Part shown: one piece after another, positions 7,158-13,524 of the stretch
Position numbering within the stretch: the first letter of the stretch is position 1
Layout of the letters: every line of letters begins with the position of its first letter
DNA from: Lactobacillaceae bacterium
Lineage (GTDB): Bacteria > Bacillota > Bacilli > Lactobacillales > Lactobacillaceae
DNA length: 15,421 bases
Reading direction: 5' to 3'
NCBI GenBank assembly: GCA_031282325.1
Contig: JAITDY010000031.1
Span: 1-15,421 of the forward strand
The notes under the pieces: model-generated
Seen by the model: only the letters and a program-made list of their open reading frames with translations
Told to the model about the DNA's origin: nothing
The model's database searches: none
Position numbers and translations under genes: made by a program

Positions 7158-8193
7158 AAGACATTTCACCAATTACTTTTTTAGAATAAAAGTAATTAAA
7201 TACAATGAAAAATAAATTAATTAAAAGAAGAAAACCAAAGTCTAATATCTGCAAATGAAATGGTGTGAATAATAAAACTATTGGTAATACAATGAAAGAT
7301 AATATTCCAGATATCGCACTTGGTTCAAATACTGTAAAAGCAATTTGATTTTGATTCAACCCCAGAAGTTTCAGTGCTTTAAATTCTTGTGACATCGTTT
7401 TTACGGTAATTTTAATAATATATGCAGAAACTAAAACTGTAATAGCTAAAATTAGAATTGCAATAATTCCATTTCTAATAAATGCATTATTAGCTTCTTT
7501 TTTGAAACTCGCTATTGTTTTAGAAATTGGAACAAATTTTAATTTAATGTTTGCTTTTTTTGCTTTAGATTCAATTTTCATTAATAGATTCTTTTCAGGA
7601 TTAATAATAAGGGTATTCGCATCCATATTACCCCATGAAAAAGTTTTTGCAATATCATTAATTGAATTAACTTTAAGTATTGATTTAGATAAATCATCGT
7701 AACTATAGGTATAGTTATAAAGATTTTGGAATACTTGATTTTTAGCTAAGATACCGGAAATTTTAGATCCATTTATTTTATCGCCGATTTTATATTTTTT
7801 AGCTAATTGATCACCAATTAGAGTTTCACCAATTTTTGGACTCTCTCCTTTTGCAATTTTAATTTTGAATATTTTGGTAAAATTCTCAGAAATTCCATCA
7901 GTATAATAAAATACAACTTGATTTTTATTAAATTCATTTTGAAAAACACTATTTAAAAATTCATTTCTTTTATTAATCTTATTTTCATTAGATTCATCAA
8001 TATTAGTTGCTGGAATATTAAACATATAATTACTCTTCTTATTTATTTGTTCTAATCTATTTTCGGCTTTTAAATATTGAGTAATTGGAATAATTGCTTG
8101 GTAAGCAAAAATATTTAACAGAAATAGCAAAATTAAGTTTGTTAAAAATAATATCTTTCTCTTTTTAATAATTGATAGTATTGCCTTTATCAT
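7147..8193 (-). CDS. MacB/FtsX-like ABC transporter permease
   Basis: A 348-residue membrane protein with the MacB layout. One N-terminal membrane helix (about 13-35) is followed by a roughly 200-residue extracytoplasmic domain (40-235) and three C-terminal helices (about 241-265, 285-310, 315-337). Between the first and second of these lies EFKALKLLGLNQNQI, typical of the FtsX domain (the family's 'LkalGas..qI'). Such proteins transmit ATPase motion to the outside rather than forming a classic channel. It overlaps the upstream small membrane gene by four bases (ATGA) and the downstream ATPase by 11. Bacteriocin-associated membrane proteins of the lactococcin-972 group are usually a single chain of about 650-700 residues; here the function seems divided between this protein and the one before it, which is an inference from layout. 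Confidence 0.75.
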   Translation of the reverse strand: MIKAILSIIKKRKILFLTNLILLFLLNIFAYQAIIPITQYLKAENRLEQINKKSNYMFNIPATNIDESNENKINKRNEFLNSVFQNEFNKNQVVFYYTDGISENFTKIFKIKIAKGESPKIGETLIGDQLAKKYKIGDKINGSKISGILAKNQVFQNLYNYTYSYDDLSKSILKVNSINDIAKTFSWGNMDANTLIINPEKNLLMKIESKAKKANIKLKFVPISKTIASFKKEANNAFIRNGIIAILILAITVLVSAYIIKITVKTMSQEFKALKLLGLNQNQIAFTVFEPSAISGILSFIVLPIVLLFTPFHLQILDFGFLLLINLFFIVFNYFYSKKVIGEMSYED

Positions 8194-8615
8194 TGTTTGA
8201 TCCCCTTATATAAAAAATAATTAAAAAAAATAATAGAAGAAAAATTAATTAAGACAAACGTTATAAACAATTGATAATTATTTAAAAAATAAGTCTGAAA
8301 AATAATTTCTAAAATAATATTTAAAAATAGCGCGATGATTGTTGCAAAAAAAATTTGGATTAATTTTAAAAAAAGTTGTTCATATAAACTATTTCCATTT
8401 ATCCAATTAAGTATAATAATTTGTTTATTCTTTTTAAAATTTAAAAACTGGAATAAAAGTAAGATTATGATAAATATTATTATTAAAAAAATTACCTTAT
8501 TTCCTGTGAATATATTAATATTTGTAAACTTTTTAAAATCAATAATAAAGAAAAATAATGTATCAATAATAATTATTTGTAATAAAACTTCTATATTATT
8601 TTTAATATTTATCAT
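8190..8615 (-). CDS. Small four-helix membrane protein, probable second permease half
   Basis: A 141-residue, very hydrophobic protein with four predicted membrane helices (about 8-26, 40-60, 82-108, 113-137). The loop before the third helix (KKNKQIIILNWINGNSLYEQ) resembles the cytoplasmic coupling segment of FtsX-type permeases, where 'K..I..lk..G.s' precedes a helix. It may therefore be a degenerate or half-size permease partnering the next gene. An immunity protein protecting the producer is the other reasonable reading. Its start codon overlaps the stop of the secreted-peptide gene by one base (TAATG), and its stop overlaps the next start by four. I do not recognise a named family. Confidence 0.6.
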   Translation of the reverse strand: MINIKNNIEVLLQIIIIDTLFFFIIDFKKFTNINIFTGNKVIFLIIIFIIILLLFQFLNFKKNKQIIILNWINGNSLYEQLFLKLIQIFFATIIALFLNIILEIIFQTYFLNNYQLFITFVLINFSSIIFFNYFLYKGIKQ

Positions 8616-8926
8616 TAGTAAAGATTATAATTAACCGTTGTTCTTCCTGATTTGCTCCAATCAATTAAATTATCCCAAACCCAAATACTTTTATATCCGC
8701 TGTTAATTTTTATTTCTCCTTTTGTGACTCCATTTCTTGAATATCTAATTTGGCCAAATGATTGAGGTTTCTTAACATTTACCTCGCCGGTATATCCCAC
8801 TTGAAATTGCTCAGTATTTTTTACATAACTTTGCCCTTTTGAAATCAATGTAGCTGCAGACGCACTAATCGGTACTACTAACAAACTCAATGTAACCATT
8901 AAAGTTATACTAGTATTTCTTTTCAC
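8615..8926 (-). CDS. Small Sec-secreted protein, candidate lactococcin-972-like bacteriocin
   Basis: A 103-residue protein starting at GTG 8926, nine bases after a good AGGGAG site. An ATG at 8980 in the same frame lies between the -35 and -10 boxes of the promoter, so it cannot be the start. The first 24 residues form a clear Sec signal peptide: VKR, then a hydrophobic core and PISASA, with likely cleavage before ATLISKG. The mature part (about 79 residues) has no Cys and no double-glycine leader. It is rich in Tyr, Trp, Lys and Gly and ends WVWDNLIDWSKSG then RTTVNYNLY. Lactococcin 972 is also Sec-exported, Cys-free, about this size and ends in an aromatic YYNFW, and its relatives precede membrane and ABC genes as here. 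Direct similarity is slight, so the bacteriocin call rests mainly on architecture. Another possibility is a secreted signal or surface protein handled by the transporter. Confidence 0.6.
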   Translation of the reverse strand: MKRNTSITLMVTLSLLVVPISASAATLISKGQSYVKNTEQFQVGYTGEVNVKKPQSFGQIRYSRNGVTKGEIKINSGYKSIWVWDNLIDWSKSGRTTVNYNLY

Positions 8927-8970
8927 AATAAATTTCTCCCTCTGTGCCCATTTTGCATTTGCACACGATA

Positions 8971-8999
8971 AGTATTGCATTTTTAAATTTTTTTGTCAA
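8971..8999 (-). promoter_or_regulatory. Promoter of the secreted-peptide/ABC operon
   Basis: On the minus strand a perfect TTGACA (8994-8999) is separated by 17 bases from AATACT (8971-8976). The -10 is preceded by TGC, giving an extended -10. Transcription should begin near 8964. An inverted repeat TGTGC-n13-GCACA (8943-8965) starts right at that point and could be an operator or a 5' leader hairpin. The leader is about 38 bases and carries AGGGAG before the GTG start. Confidence 0.85.
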
Positions 9000-9051
9000 T
9001 GGCGTTTACTATCATTGCGATTACTCTCATACTCAATTATTTTTTTAAATT

Positions 9052-9075
9052 AAAAACCTGCTATAGCAGGTTTTT
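9052..9075 (-). terminator. Terminator overlapping the GIY-YIG stop codon
   Basis: AAAAACCTGC and GCAGGTTTTT form a perfect 10-bp stem around TATA. The stem contains the TAG stop (9061-9063) of the minus-strand GIY-YIG gene. Its T-run makes it a strong intrinsic terminator that separates the trmN6 unit from the secreted-peptide promoter just downstream. Confidence 0.9.
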
Positions 9076-9327
9076 ATGTTCTTTAATATATTTTTCTTTT
9101 TCCAATCTTTTTAGTTTTTTGAATTTATTTTCAAAACTGAGCGCCTCACCCTTAGAATCAAAATACTGCACAAATATTAATTTCAATGGGTGATGAATTA
9201 AAACTTTCGTGTATTTAGCCCCTTTTCTTGCTTGATGCGCTTGAAAACGTTTCACATAATCATTTGATGTTCCTGCATAAAATTTATCATCAGCTGTTTT
9301 TATAACGTAAAAATAATATCCGTCCAT
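9061..9327 (-). CDS. GIY-YIG domain protein (YazA/YhbQ, UPF0213 type)
   Basis: An 88-residue protein that is essentially one GIY-YIG nuclease-type domain. The motif positions read YYFYVIKTADDKFYAGTS, with variant 'GIY' (FYV) and 'YIG' (FYAG). The conserved Arg follows in YVKRFQAH, then GAKYTK, and the catalytic-type Glu lies in ALSFENKFKKL. Size and GAKYTK fit the UPF0213 family found next to the TrmN6-like methyltransferase in many Firmicutes. Structure-specific nuclease activity is possible but not demonstrated for most members. The start overlaps the methyltransferase stop by one base (TAATG), with GGAAG upstream, so the two are co-translated. Confidence 0.88.
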   Translation of the reverse strand: MDGYYFYVIKTADDKFYAGTSNDYVKRFQAHQARKGAKYTKVLIHHPLKLIFVQYFDSKGEALSFENKFKKLKRLEKEKYIKEHKNLL

Positions 9328-10034
9328 TACATTTCTTCCACAAACTTTGGTTCTAATATCTTCACATCTCGATTAGAACCATCTTTAATTGCCTTGATTA
9401 AAACCAAGTCAGATTTAGAATTTTTATTATGGTAAACAAATTGCATATTTTCAATTCCAAAATTATGTTCTTTTAATAATTCCAAAATTTCCAATATTCT
9501 ACTTGAACGATGAATTAAATAAAATTTTCCTTTATTTTTTAAAATTTTTTTAGTAGCAAAAATTAGGTCTTTAAGTTCTAACTTAATTTCATGACGAGCA
9601 ATTTCAAAAGCTGTATTAGCCATTCTTTTCTTATGACTCTGAATATCAAAATACGGGGGGTTAGAAATTACAACATCAACACTGTTATTTTTAATTGAAT
9701 TTGAGATATCTTTTATATCGATATTTAAAGCAGATACTCTATCTTGTAAATTATTCAAAGTAATACTTTTTTGTTCTAATTCAAACAATTCTTTTTGAAT
9801 TTCTACTAAAATGATTTTGCCTTTATTTTTTTTCGAATAGGTTAATCCAACCGCTCCTGTTCCTGCTCCGAAATCAACTGTTAAATAATTAGATTGATTT
9901 ATAGCATCGGCAAAATCAACTAATAAAAAAGCATCTATTTGATATTTGGGTAAAATTTTTGATTGAATTATTTTAATACCTTGAAATTCATCAATAGAAA
10001 TATCATTTTCAAAATATTCGCCAACGTTTTCCAT
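9327..10034 (-). CDS. tRNA1(Val) (adenine-37-N6)-methyltransferase-like protein (TrmN6/YabB family)
   Basis: A 235-residue class I SAM-dependent methyltransferase. Motif I is VDFGAGTG (53-60), the acidic end of strand beta-2 is in ILVEIQ, and motif IV is NPPYF (125-129), the signature for N6-adenine methylation. The region FQGIKIIQSKILPKYQIDAFLLVDFA is characteristic of the YabB/TrmN6 family. The E. coli relative modifies A37 of tRNA1(Val); the Firmicutes substrate is assumed, not shown. It lies upstream of and overlaps the GIY-YIG gene, a common pairing. No Shine-Dalgarno site is visible before the ATG. A TATAAT on the minus strand lies in the gap shared with the divergent acyltransferase gene. 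Confidence 0.85.
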   Translation of the reverse strand: MENVGEYFENDISIDEFQGIKIIQSKILPKYQIDAFLLVDFADAINQSNYLTVDFGAGTGAVGLTYSKKNKGKIILVEIQKELFELEQKSITLNNLQDRVSALNIDIKDISNSIKNNSVDVVISNPPYFDIQSHKKRMANTAFEIARHEIKLELKDLIFATKKILKNKGKFYLIHRSSRILEILELLKEHNFGIENMQFVYHNKNSKSDLVLIKAIKDGSNRDVKILEPKFVEEM

Positions 10035-10066
10035 ATATTAATATTAAACGACAATTATTAAATAAA

Positions 10067-10073
10067 TTATAAT
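10067..10073 (+). promoter_or_regulatory. Palindromic -10 box between divergent genes; plsC mRNA may be leaderless
   Basis: TATAAT at 10068-10073 ends seven bases before the ATG at 10081, and there is no Shine-Dalgarno site. The plus-strand transcript would therefore start at or within a base or two of the start codon. A partial -35 (TTAAAC, 10044-10049) lies 18 bases upstream. The box sits in AATTATAATT, which reads TATAAT on both strands, so it could also serve the divergent methyltransferase gene. Confidence 0.5.
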
Positions 10074-10080
10074 TAATAAC

Positions 10081-10698
10081 ATGTACAAATTTATATTAGT
10101 AATTGCTAAATTTATTATTTTTATAATTACTGGAAAAATAAATGTTCAAGAAAAACAAAATATTCCAGTAGGCCAATACATCCTAGTAGCTCCACATCGT
10201 ACTTGGTGGGATCCCATTTGGTATGCAGTTGCGATGTGGCCAAATAAATTTATTTTTATGGCAAAAAAAGAATTGTTTAAAAATAAAATATTTGCTGCTT
10301 TCATTAATAAAATGGGTGGATTTTCTGTAGATCGACAAAACCCGGGGCCGTCCGCAATTAAAATACCTGTTAAAGAATTAAAAAATGGAAAACGTTCTTT
10401 AATTATTTTTCCAAGCGGTTCGCGTCACTCACAAAATTTAGCTGCTGGAGCAATAGTTATCGCTAAATTATCAGGAAAACCAATTTTACCAGCAGTCTAT
10501 CAAGGACCGGTTAAATTCTTAGGTCTATTTAAAAGAAAATCTACCACAATTCGTTTTGGACAACCTTTTTATATAGATAAAAATATGGAAGAACAAGAAA
10601 TATTAAAGAAAATTCAAAAATCTTTTGACTTATTAGATAAGGAAATAGATCCAAATTGGAAATACGTTGATCCAAAACCAAAAAAAGAAGCCCAATAG
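10081..10698 (+). CDS. plsC: 1-acyl-sn-glycerol-3-phosphate acyltransferase (PlsC family)
   Basis: A 205-residue membrane-associated acyltransferase that adds the second acyl chain to lysophosphatidic acid to make phosphatidic acid. An N-terminal hydrophobic stretch (4-17) anchors it. Motif I is H-R-T-W-W-D (His39 to Asp44, the HX4D pair), motif II is GGFSVDR (79-85), motif III is FPSGSR (110-115) and motif IV lies in KPILPAVYQG. Motif III has Ser in place of the usual Glu of FPEGTR. I believe this variant also occurs in relatives, and it may affect acceptor choice. It is the only plus-strand gene besides lexA and is followed by its own terminator. A different glycerolipid acceptor cannot be ruled out. 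Confidence 0.88.
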   Translation: MYKFILVIAKFIIFIITGKINVQEKQNIPVGQYILVAPHRTWWDPIWYAVAMWPNKFIFMAKKELFKNKIFAAFINKMGGFSVDRQNPGPSAIKIPVKELKNGKRSLIIFPSGSRHSQNLAAGAIVIAKLSGKPILPAVYQGPVKFLGLFKRKSTTIRFGQPFYIDKNMEEQEILKKIQKSFDLLDKEIDPNWKYVDPKPKKEAQ

Positions 10699-10709
10699 GA
10701 CTTCTTTTT
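10680..10709. terminator. Bidirectional terminator between plsC and yneF
   Basis: AAAAAAGAAG (10680-10689) pairs with CTTCTTTTTT (10700-10709) around a 10-base loop and is followed by more T. The plsC stop codon lies in the loop. The A/T-run ends allow it to stop both plsC (plus strand) and the converging yneF transcript (minus strand). Confidence 0.88.
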
Positions 10710-10715
10710 TTAAGA

Positions 10716-10916
10716 TTATTTTTTCATTTGATTAATCATTTGATTAATCTGTTTCTGTGATAAATTCCTGCCCATTGAAGCAGCTAATTGCTTTAATTGA
10801 TCGGGTCCAATTGGAGGATTCTTCTTTAAATAACTTTTCATCGTATAACGAGAAATTATCATTCCAGCCACAATTCCTACTAAAATACCTAAAATAAAAA
10901 TAAAATACCAAGCCAT
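10716..10916 (-). CDS. yneF: YneF-family small membrane protein (UPF0154)
   Basis: A 66-residue protein with one N-terminal membrane helix (about 3-24, WYFIFILGILVGIVAGMII). A basic cytoplasmic tail follows, with KNPPIGPDQLKQLAASMGR then NLSQKQINQMINQMKK. This matches UPF0154/YneF, a family kept across Bacillales and Lactobacillales whose role is unknown. The start overlaps the YnzC stop by one base (TAATG), with AAAGGA upstream. In Bacillus subtilis yneF lies in the same neighbourhood as lexA and ynzC, so the context supports the call. Confidence 0.9.
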   Translation of the reverse strand: MAWYFIFILGILVGIVAGMIISRYTMKSYLKKNPPIGPDQLKQLAASMGRNLSQKQINQMINQMKK

Positions 10917-11224
10917 TATTCACGTAATCCTTTCTTTTTTTGAATATCGATTACTTTTTGAGGAGTAATCTCTTTTCCACTTTTATCAAAGACTTGTGTC
11001 ATTTCTAATTGAGAAGCAAATGTTTTCTTAAAGTTAGCTAAAAATTCTTTACGTAATTCATCTCTTTCTTTAAGTTCGTCATCATTTAAACCAGCATCAG
11101 TTTTGGCCTTTTGTGCTAACTCATTAATTCTCAAACGAATAGCGTTTTGCCGATTATTTTCTTTTTGGTCAACTTCAAAAGCTGGCATATCGTGTTCTTG
11201 CTCAGATTTAGAATTGTCAGTCAT
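10916..11224 (-). CDS. ynzC: DUF896 protein (YnzC type, UPF0291)
   Basis: A 102-residue soluble helical protein. The core RINELAQKAKTDAGLNDDEL, then KERDELRKEFLANFKKTFASQLE, followed by VFDKSGKEITPQKV, is the DUF896 signature. Members are usually about 75-80 residues; this one has an extra acidic N-terminal tail of about 25 residues (TDNSKSEQEHDMPAFEVDQK). In Bacillus the neighbour gene lies in the LexA-controlled yneA unit. Here it is divergent from lexA with an SOS box in between, but yneA is absent. A TATAAT ends seven bases before the ATG and no Shine-Dalgarno site is visible, so it may be translated from a leaderless mRNA. Confidence 0.88.
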   Translation of the reverse strand: MTDNSKSEQEHDMPAFEVDQKENNRQNAIRLRINELAQKAKTDAGLNDDELKERDELRKEFLANFKKTFASQLEMTQVFDKSGKEITPQKVIDIQKKKGLRE

Positions 11225-11231
11225 GACTTTA

Positions 11232-11237
11232 ATTATA
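11232..11237 (-). promoter_or_regulatory. -10 box of the ynzC-yneF unit, possibly leaderless
   Basis: A perfect TATAAT on the minus strand ends seven bases before the ynzC ATG at 11224. A second TATAAT lies at 11253-11258 and would give a leader of about 22 bases, still without a clear Shine-Dalgarno site. Neither has a good -35. The SOS box at 11267-11280 would cover the -35 zone of the second box, so ynzC may be partly under LexA control. Confidence 0.45.
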
Positions 11238-11266
11238 CAAAATTGTTATGAAATTATAAAGTTTTA

Positions 11267-11280
11267 CGAACAAATGTTTG
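11267..11280. promoter_or_regulatory. LexA operator (SOS box)
   Basis: CGAACAAATGTTTG matches the Gram-positive SOS box CGAACnnnnGTTCG with a single change in the right half. It lies between the divergent lexA and ynzC genes and overlaps the likely -35 region of lexA, which fits autoregulation by LexA. Confidence 0.88.
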
Positions 11281-11305
11281 TTTTTAAAATATTTTAAATT
11301 ATACT
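11278..11305 (+). promoter_or_regulatory. lexA promoter
   Basis: TATACT (11300-11305) is the -10 and TTGTTT (11278-11283) a partial -35, separated by 16 bases. The -35 overlaps the right end of the SOS box, so bound LexA would block polymerase. The leader is about 32 bases and ends in AAAGGA before the lexA ATG. Confidence 0.65.
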
Positions 11306-11344
11306 TTAATTAAGAATTAATAGCGCATTAAAGGACGAAATATA

Positions 11345-11977
11345 ATGGCCGAAAGCAAACAAATAGGAATTTTACGTTTTATATACAACAAATTAAATAA
11401 TGAAGGTTACGCACCAACGATTCGAGAAATCGGTGAAGCTGTTGATTTATCGTCAACTTCTACTGTCCATGGCCACTTGGACCGTCTAAAAAAACATAAT
11501 TACATCAAAAACGATCCTAATCGTCCACGTTTTATTTCAATTACCGATGAAGGTCTTAAGCTATTAGGTATTCACGAATCAAGTGGACGCATTCCAATGA
11601 TTGGCGCTGTTGCAGCCGGACAACCAATTTTAGCCACTGAAAATATAACTGATGAATTTTTCCCAATTCCTAAGGATTTAGAAAAGTTCGATGGTGAATT
11701 ATTTATGCTAAATGTTATTGGCGATTCTATGATTAATATCGGTATTTTAAATGGTGATAACATCATCGTTAGAAAACAAAACGATGCGCATAATGGTCAA
11801 ATAGTCGTTGCGATGACAGATGACTTTGGTGGCGAAGGCGAAGCAACCGTAAAACGTTTTTATAAAGAAGATGGTCACTATAGATTACAACCTGAAAACG
11901 ATAATATGGAACCAATTATTGTAAATAATGTTCAAATTCTTGGTATTGTGGTTGGATTGTACAGAAATAAATTCTAA
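11345..11977 (+). CDS. lexA: SOS response repressor LexA
   Basis: A 210-residue LexA of normal length. The N-terminal winged helix (about 1-70) includes APTIREIGEAVDLSSTSTVH and then LDRLKKHNYI. The C-terminal serine-peptidase domain has the cleavage site Ala91-Gly92 in GAVAAGQP, nucleophile Ser128 in GDSM and general-base Lys170 in EATVKRF. RecA filaments on single-stranded DNA trigger self-cleavage, which relieves repression of DNA-repair genes. An AAAGGA site precedes the ATG. A matching operator upstream shows it represses itself. Divergent ynzC-yneF repeats the gene order of Bacillus relatives. Confidence 0.97.
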   Translation: MAESKQIGILRFIYNKLNNEGYAPTIREIGEAVDLSSTSTVHGHLDRLKKHNYIKNDPNRPRFISITDEGLKLLGIHESSGRIPMIGAVAAGQPILATENITDEFFPIPKDLEKFDGELFMLNVIGDSMINIGILNGDNIIVRKQNDAHNGQIVVAMTDDFGGEGEATVKRFYKEDGHYRLQPENDNMEPIIVNNVQILGIVVGLYRNKF

Positions 11978-11995
11978 TATATTTAGAATTTTTTT
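11969..11995 (+). terminator. lexA terminator
   Basis: AAATTCTA (11969-11976) pairs with TAGAATTT (11984-11991) and is followed by T. The stem overlaps the lexA stop codon. It is AT-rich and so fairly weak; it may also serve the converging integrase transcript. Confidence 0.6.
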
Positions 11996-12049
11996 ATTAC
12001 TAATTTTTTTAATTCAGATTGCTTAAAAAATTTCTTTTTTATATCTAAA

Positions 12050-12982
12050 TTAATTACTTAATCCTGACAGTGAACGCATCACGAGATCAACATCTTTATT
12101 TTCTAGCTCAGCAATTATGTGCAAATAGGTTTTTTGAGTTGTGGTCATACTTGCATGGCCTAATCTACGAGCCACGCTAGCAATTGAAACACCGGCGAAT
12201 AATAAAAGTGAGGCATGAGTATGACGCAATCCATGAATAGTAATAATTGGAATATTTGCATTTTGACAATGTCTCTTTAAGCGTTCATTAGGTGTGGAGT
12301 TCCAAACTTTTCCATGAACAAAAATTGGTTTATCTTCCGGTAAATCTTTTAATAGCTCAGTAAATTGAATAACTGTTTGCCAATCAATTTGAATTTTTCT
12401 ATTTGAAGTGAAATTTTTTGTTGGCATAAAACCTTGATCATTTTTATAATCCCACGTTTTATTTACGGATAATGTTTGATGCAAAAAATCAAAATCTAAT
12501 GGAGTTAGTGCTAAGGCTTCTGAAAAACGCATTCCTGTTTTAGCAATTAATAAAATCATCCAATCCCAATTTAATTTAGAACCAAGATTTAAATCTGATA
12601 TAAGTTTATGAACTTCAAATTGATTTAAAAATTTTTGTTTTTTTATACGTGGGACTTTTCCTTTAATGATGGCTTTACGTGTTGGATCGCGGTTTATCCA
12701 TCCTTCATCAACTGTATCCAAAATCGCTGCCTTTAATTGATGATGAAAATCCATTGTAGTTTGGCGTTCATGAAATTCAGCATAATTATTTAATAGTTGC
12801 TGATAGGTAGTCCGATTTAATTGACGAATTTCTATATCTGGAATTAATTTTTTAACCCATTGAAGTGTCATCATATATTTTTGCATTGTTACAAGTTGAA
12901 TTGCTCCTTCTTTATAGATTTTTATCCAACGACTATAATATTCATAAAAAAGTTCATATTGTGTATTTTGATTTTTTGACAT
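12050..12982 (-). CDS. Tyrosine recombinase of the hsd locus
   Basis: A 310-residue tyrosine recombinase with an N-terminal SAM-like core-binding domain (about 10-110) and a C-terminal catalytic domain. Catalytic residues are visible: Arg152 (TGMRFSEAL), probably Lys189, His250-x-x-Arg253 (HGLRHTHASLLLFAG), His276 (LGHAS) and nucleophile Tyr286. All are present, so it should be active. It begins at ATG 12982 with AAAGGA upstream, inside the tail of the truncated hsdS cassette. No prophage genes, excisionase or tRNA attachment site is near. Recombinases in this position in streptococcal and lactobacillal type I loci shuffle hsdS recognition domains, and I infer the same here. A stray phage integrase is the alternative. 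Confidence 0.85.
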   Translation of the reverse strand: MSKNQNTQYELFYEYYSRWIKIYKEGAIQLVTMQKYMMTLQWVKKLIPDIEIRQLNRTTYQQLLNNYAEFHERQTTMDFHHQLKAAILDTVDEGWINRDPTRKAIIKGKVPRIKKQKFLNQFEVHKLISDLNLGSKLNWDWMILLIAKTGMRFSEALALTPLDFDFLHQTLSVNKTWDYKNDQGFMPTKNFTSNRKIQIDWQTVIQFTELLKDLPEDKPIFVHGKVWNSTPNERLKRHCQNANIPIITIHGLRHTHASLLLFAGVSIASVARRLGHASMTTTQKTYLHIIAELENKDVDLVMRSLSGLSN

Positions 12983-13524
12983 ATTTTTCCTTTATATTTA
13001 GCAATTAAAAACCTACGCTGATGAATGGTAATGAGTTGATCGATGTTTTTGAAGAAGTCACCCACTTGTTTCTGCTCACCGATGCTCGGTACAACAATCT
13101 GAAATTTTGCAAAAGTAGTTTTGTTAATTATTGCTGTTGCAGTTTGACCAGCTAATGATGCAAAACGAGCTGTATCTTTTATCATTGCTGACAAGATAAA
13201 ATAAGCATCATTTTCTTGAGGGACGATTGCATTAATCTGCTGATTAAAAGCTACAGGAACCGTGTTAATTGCATTCTTACCAATTGATGCAATACTTGTA
13301 ATCAAAACAGAATTTTCAGGTATAGTGCGTGCTTTAGACCAACCTTGCTCACTTAAATATCTTTCTGAATCTGACATGATCAATCTATCAATATCTGTCG
13401 GCGTAATCCAAACATGACCTTCCACTTTATCTGTCCAATTATCTAAATCAGAAGTTTTAGGAGTGTTACCAGTGTAAACTTTCCCTAGCTCTCCCAGCTT
13501 ACGTTGTTCCCAAGCGTGGGTGAA
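12922..13524 (-). pseudogene. Start-less hsdS target-recognition cassette (silent)
   Basis: A single target-recognition domain of a type I specificity subunit without a start codon. The frame runs from FTHAWEQRKLGEL, the usual opening of an HsdS recognition domain, through about 150 variable residues to IGEQKQVGDFFKNIDQLITI then HQRR, the usual closing repeat. There the hsdS homology stops abruptly at 13011; the last roughly 30 codons to the stop at 12922 read into the integrase leader and are not HsdS. Upstream the frame is open only to a stop at 13561 with no ATG, GTG or TTG placed to start a real HsdS, and a strong terminator hairpin abuts it. The cassette is intact inside, so it looks like stored specificity rather than a decayed gene. 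It could still be a plain deletion remnant. Confidence 0.75.
13011..13057. repeat. hsdS repeat, copy 1 (probable recombination site)
   Basis: This 47-bp segment matches 15301-15347 in the same orientation at 44 of 47 positions. The first 20 bases (AACCTACGCTGATGAATGGT) are identical. It encodes FFKNIDQLITIHQRR on the minus strand. hsdS homology ends at its left edge. Confidence 0.85.

Noticed and set aside
7158..7172. TTG or GTG starts upstream of the ATPase ATG
   Set aside because: They add residues that do not fit the ABC family N-terminus; MKIEIINVSK from 7157 does.
8927..8980. A longer N-terminus (18 more residues, from ATG 8980) for the secreted protein
   Set aside because: That ATG lies between the -35 and -10 of the operon promoter, so it would not be transcribed. 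The GTG at 8926 has a good AGGGAG site and begins a clean signal peptide.
8335..9193. Plus-strand open frames in the ABC/GIY-YIG region
   Set aside because: They are low-complexity frames antisense to supported genes or spanning the promoter and terminator; none has a ribosome site.
12050..12982. Prophage or genomic-island integrase
   Set aside because: No phage genes, excisionase or tRNA attachment site is nearby, and the position next to an hsdS cassette with repeats fits a local hsd recombinase better.
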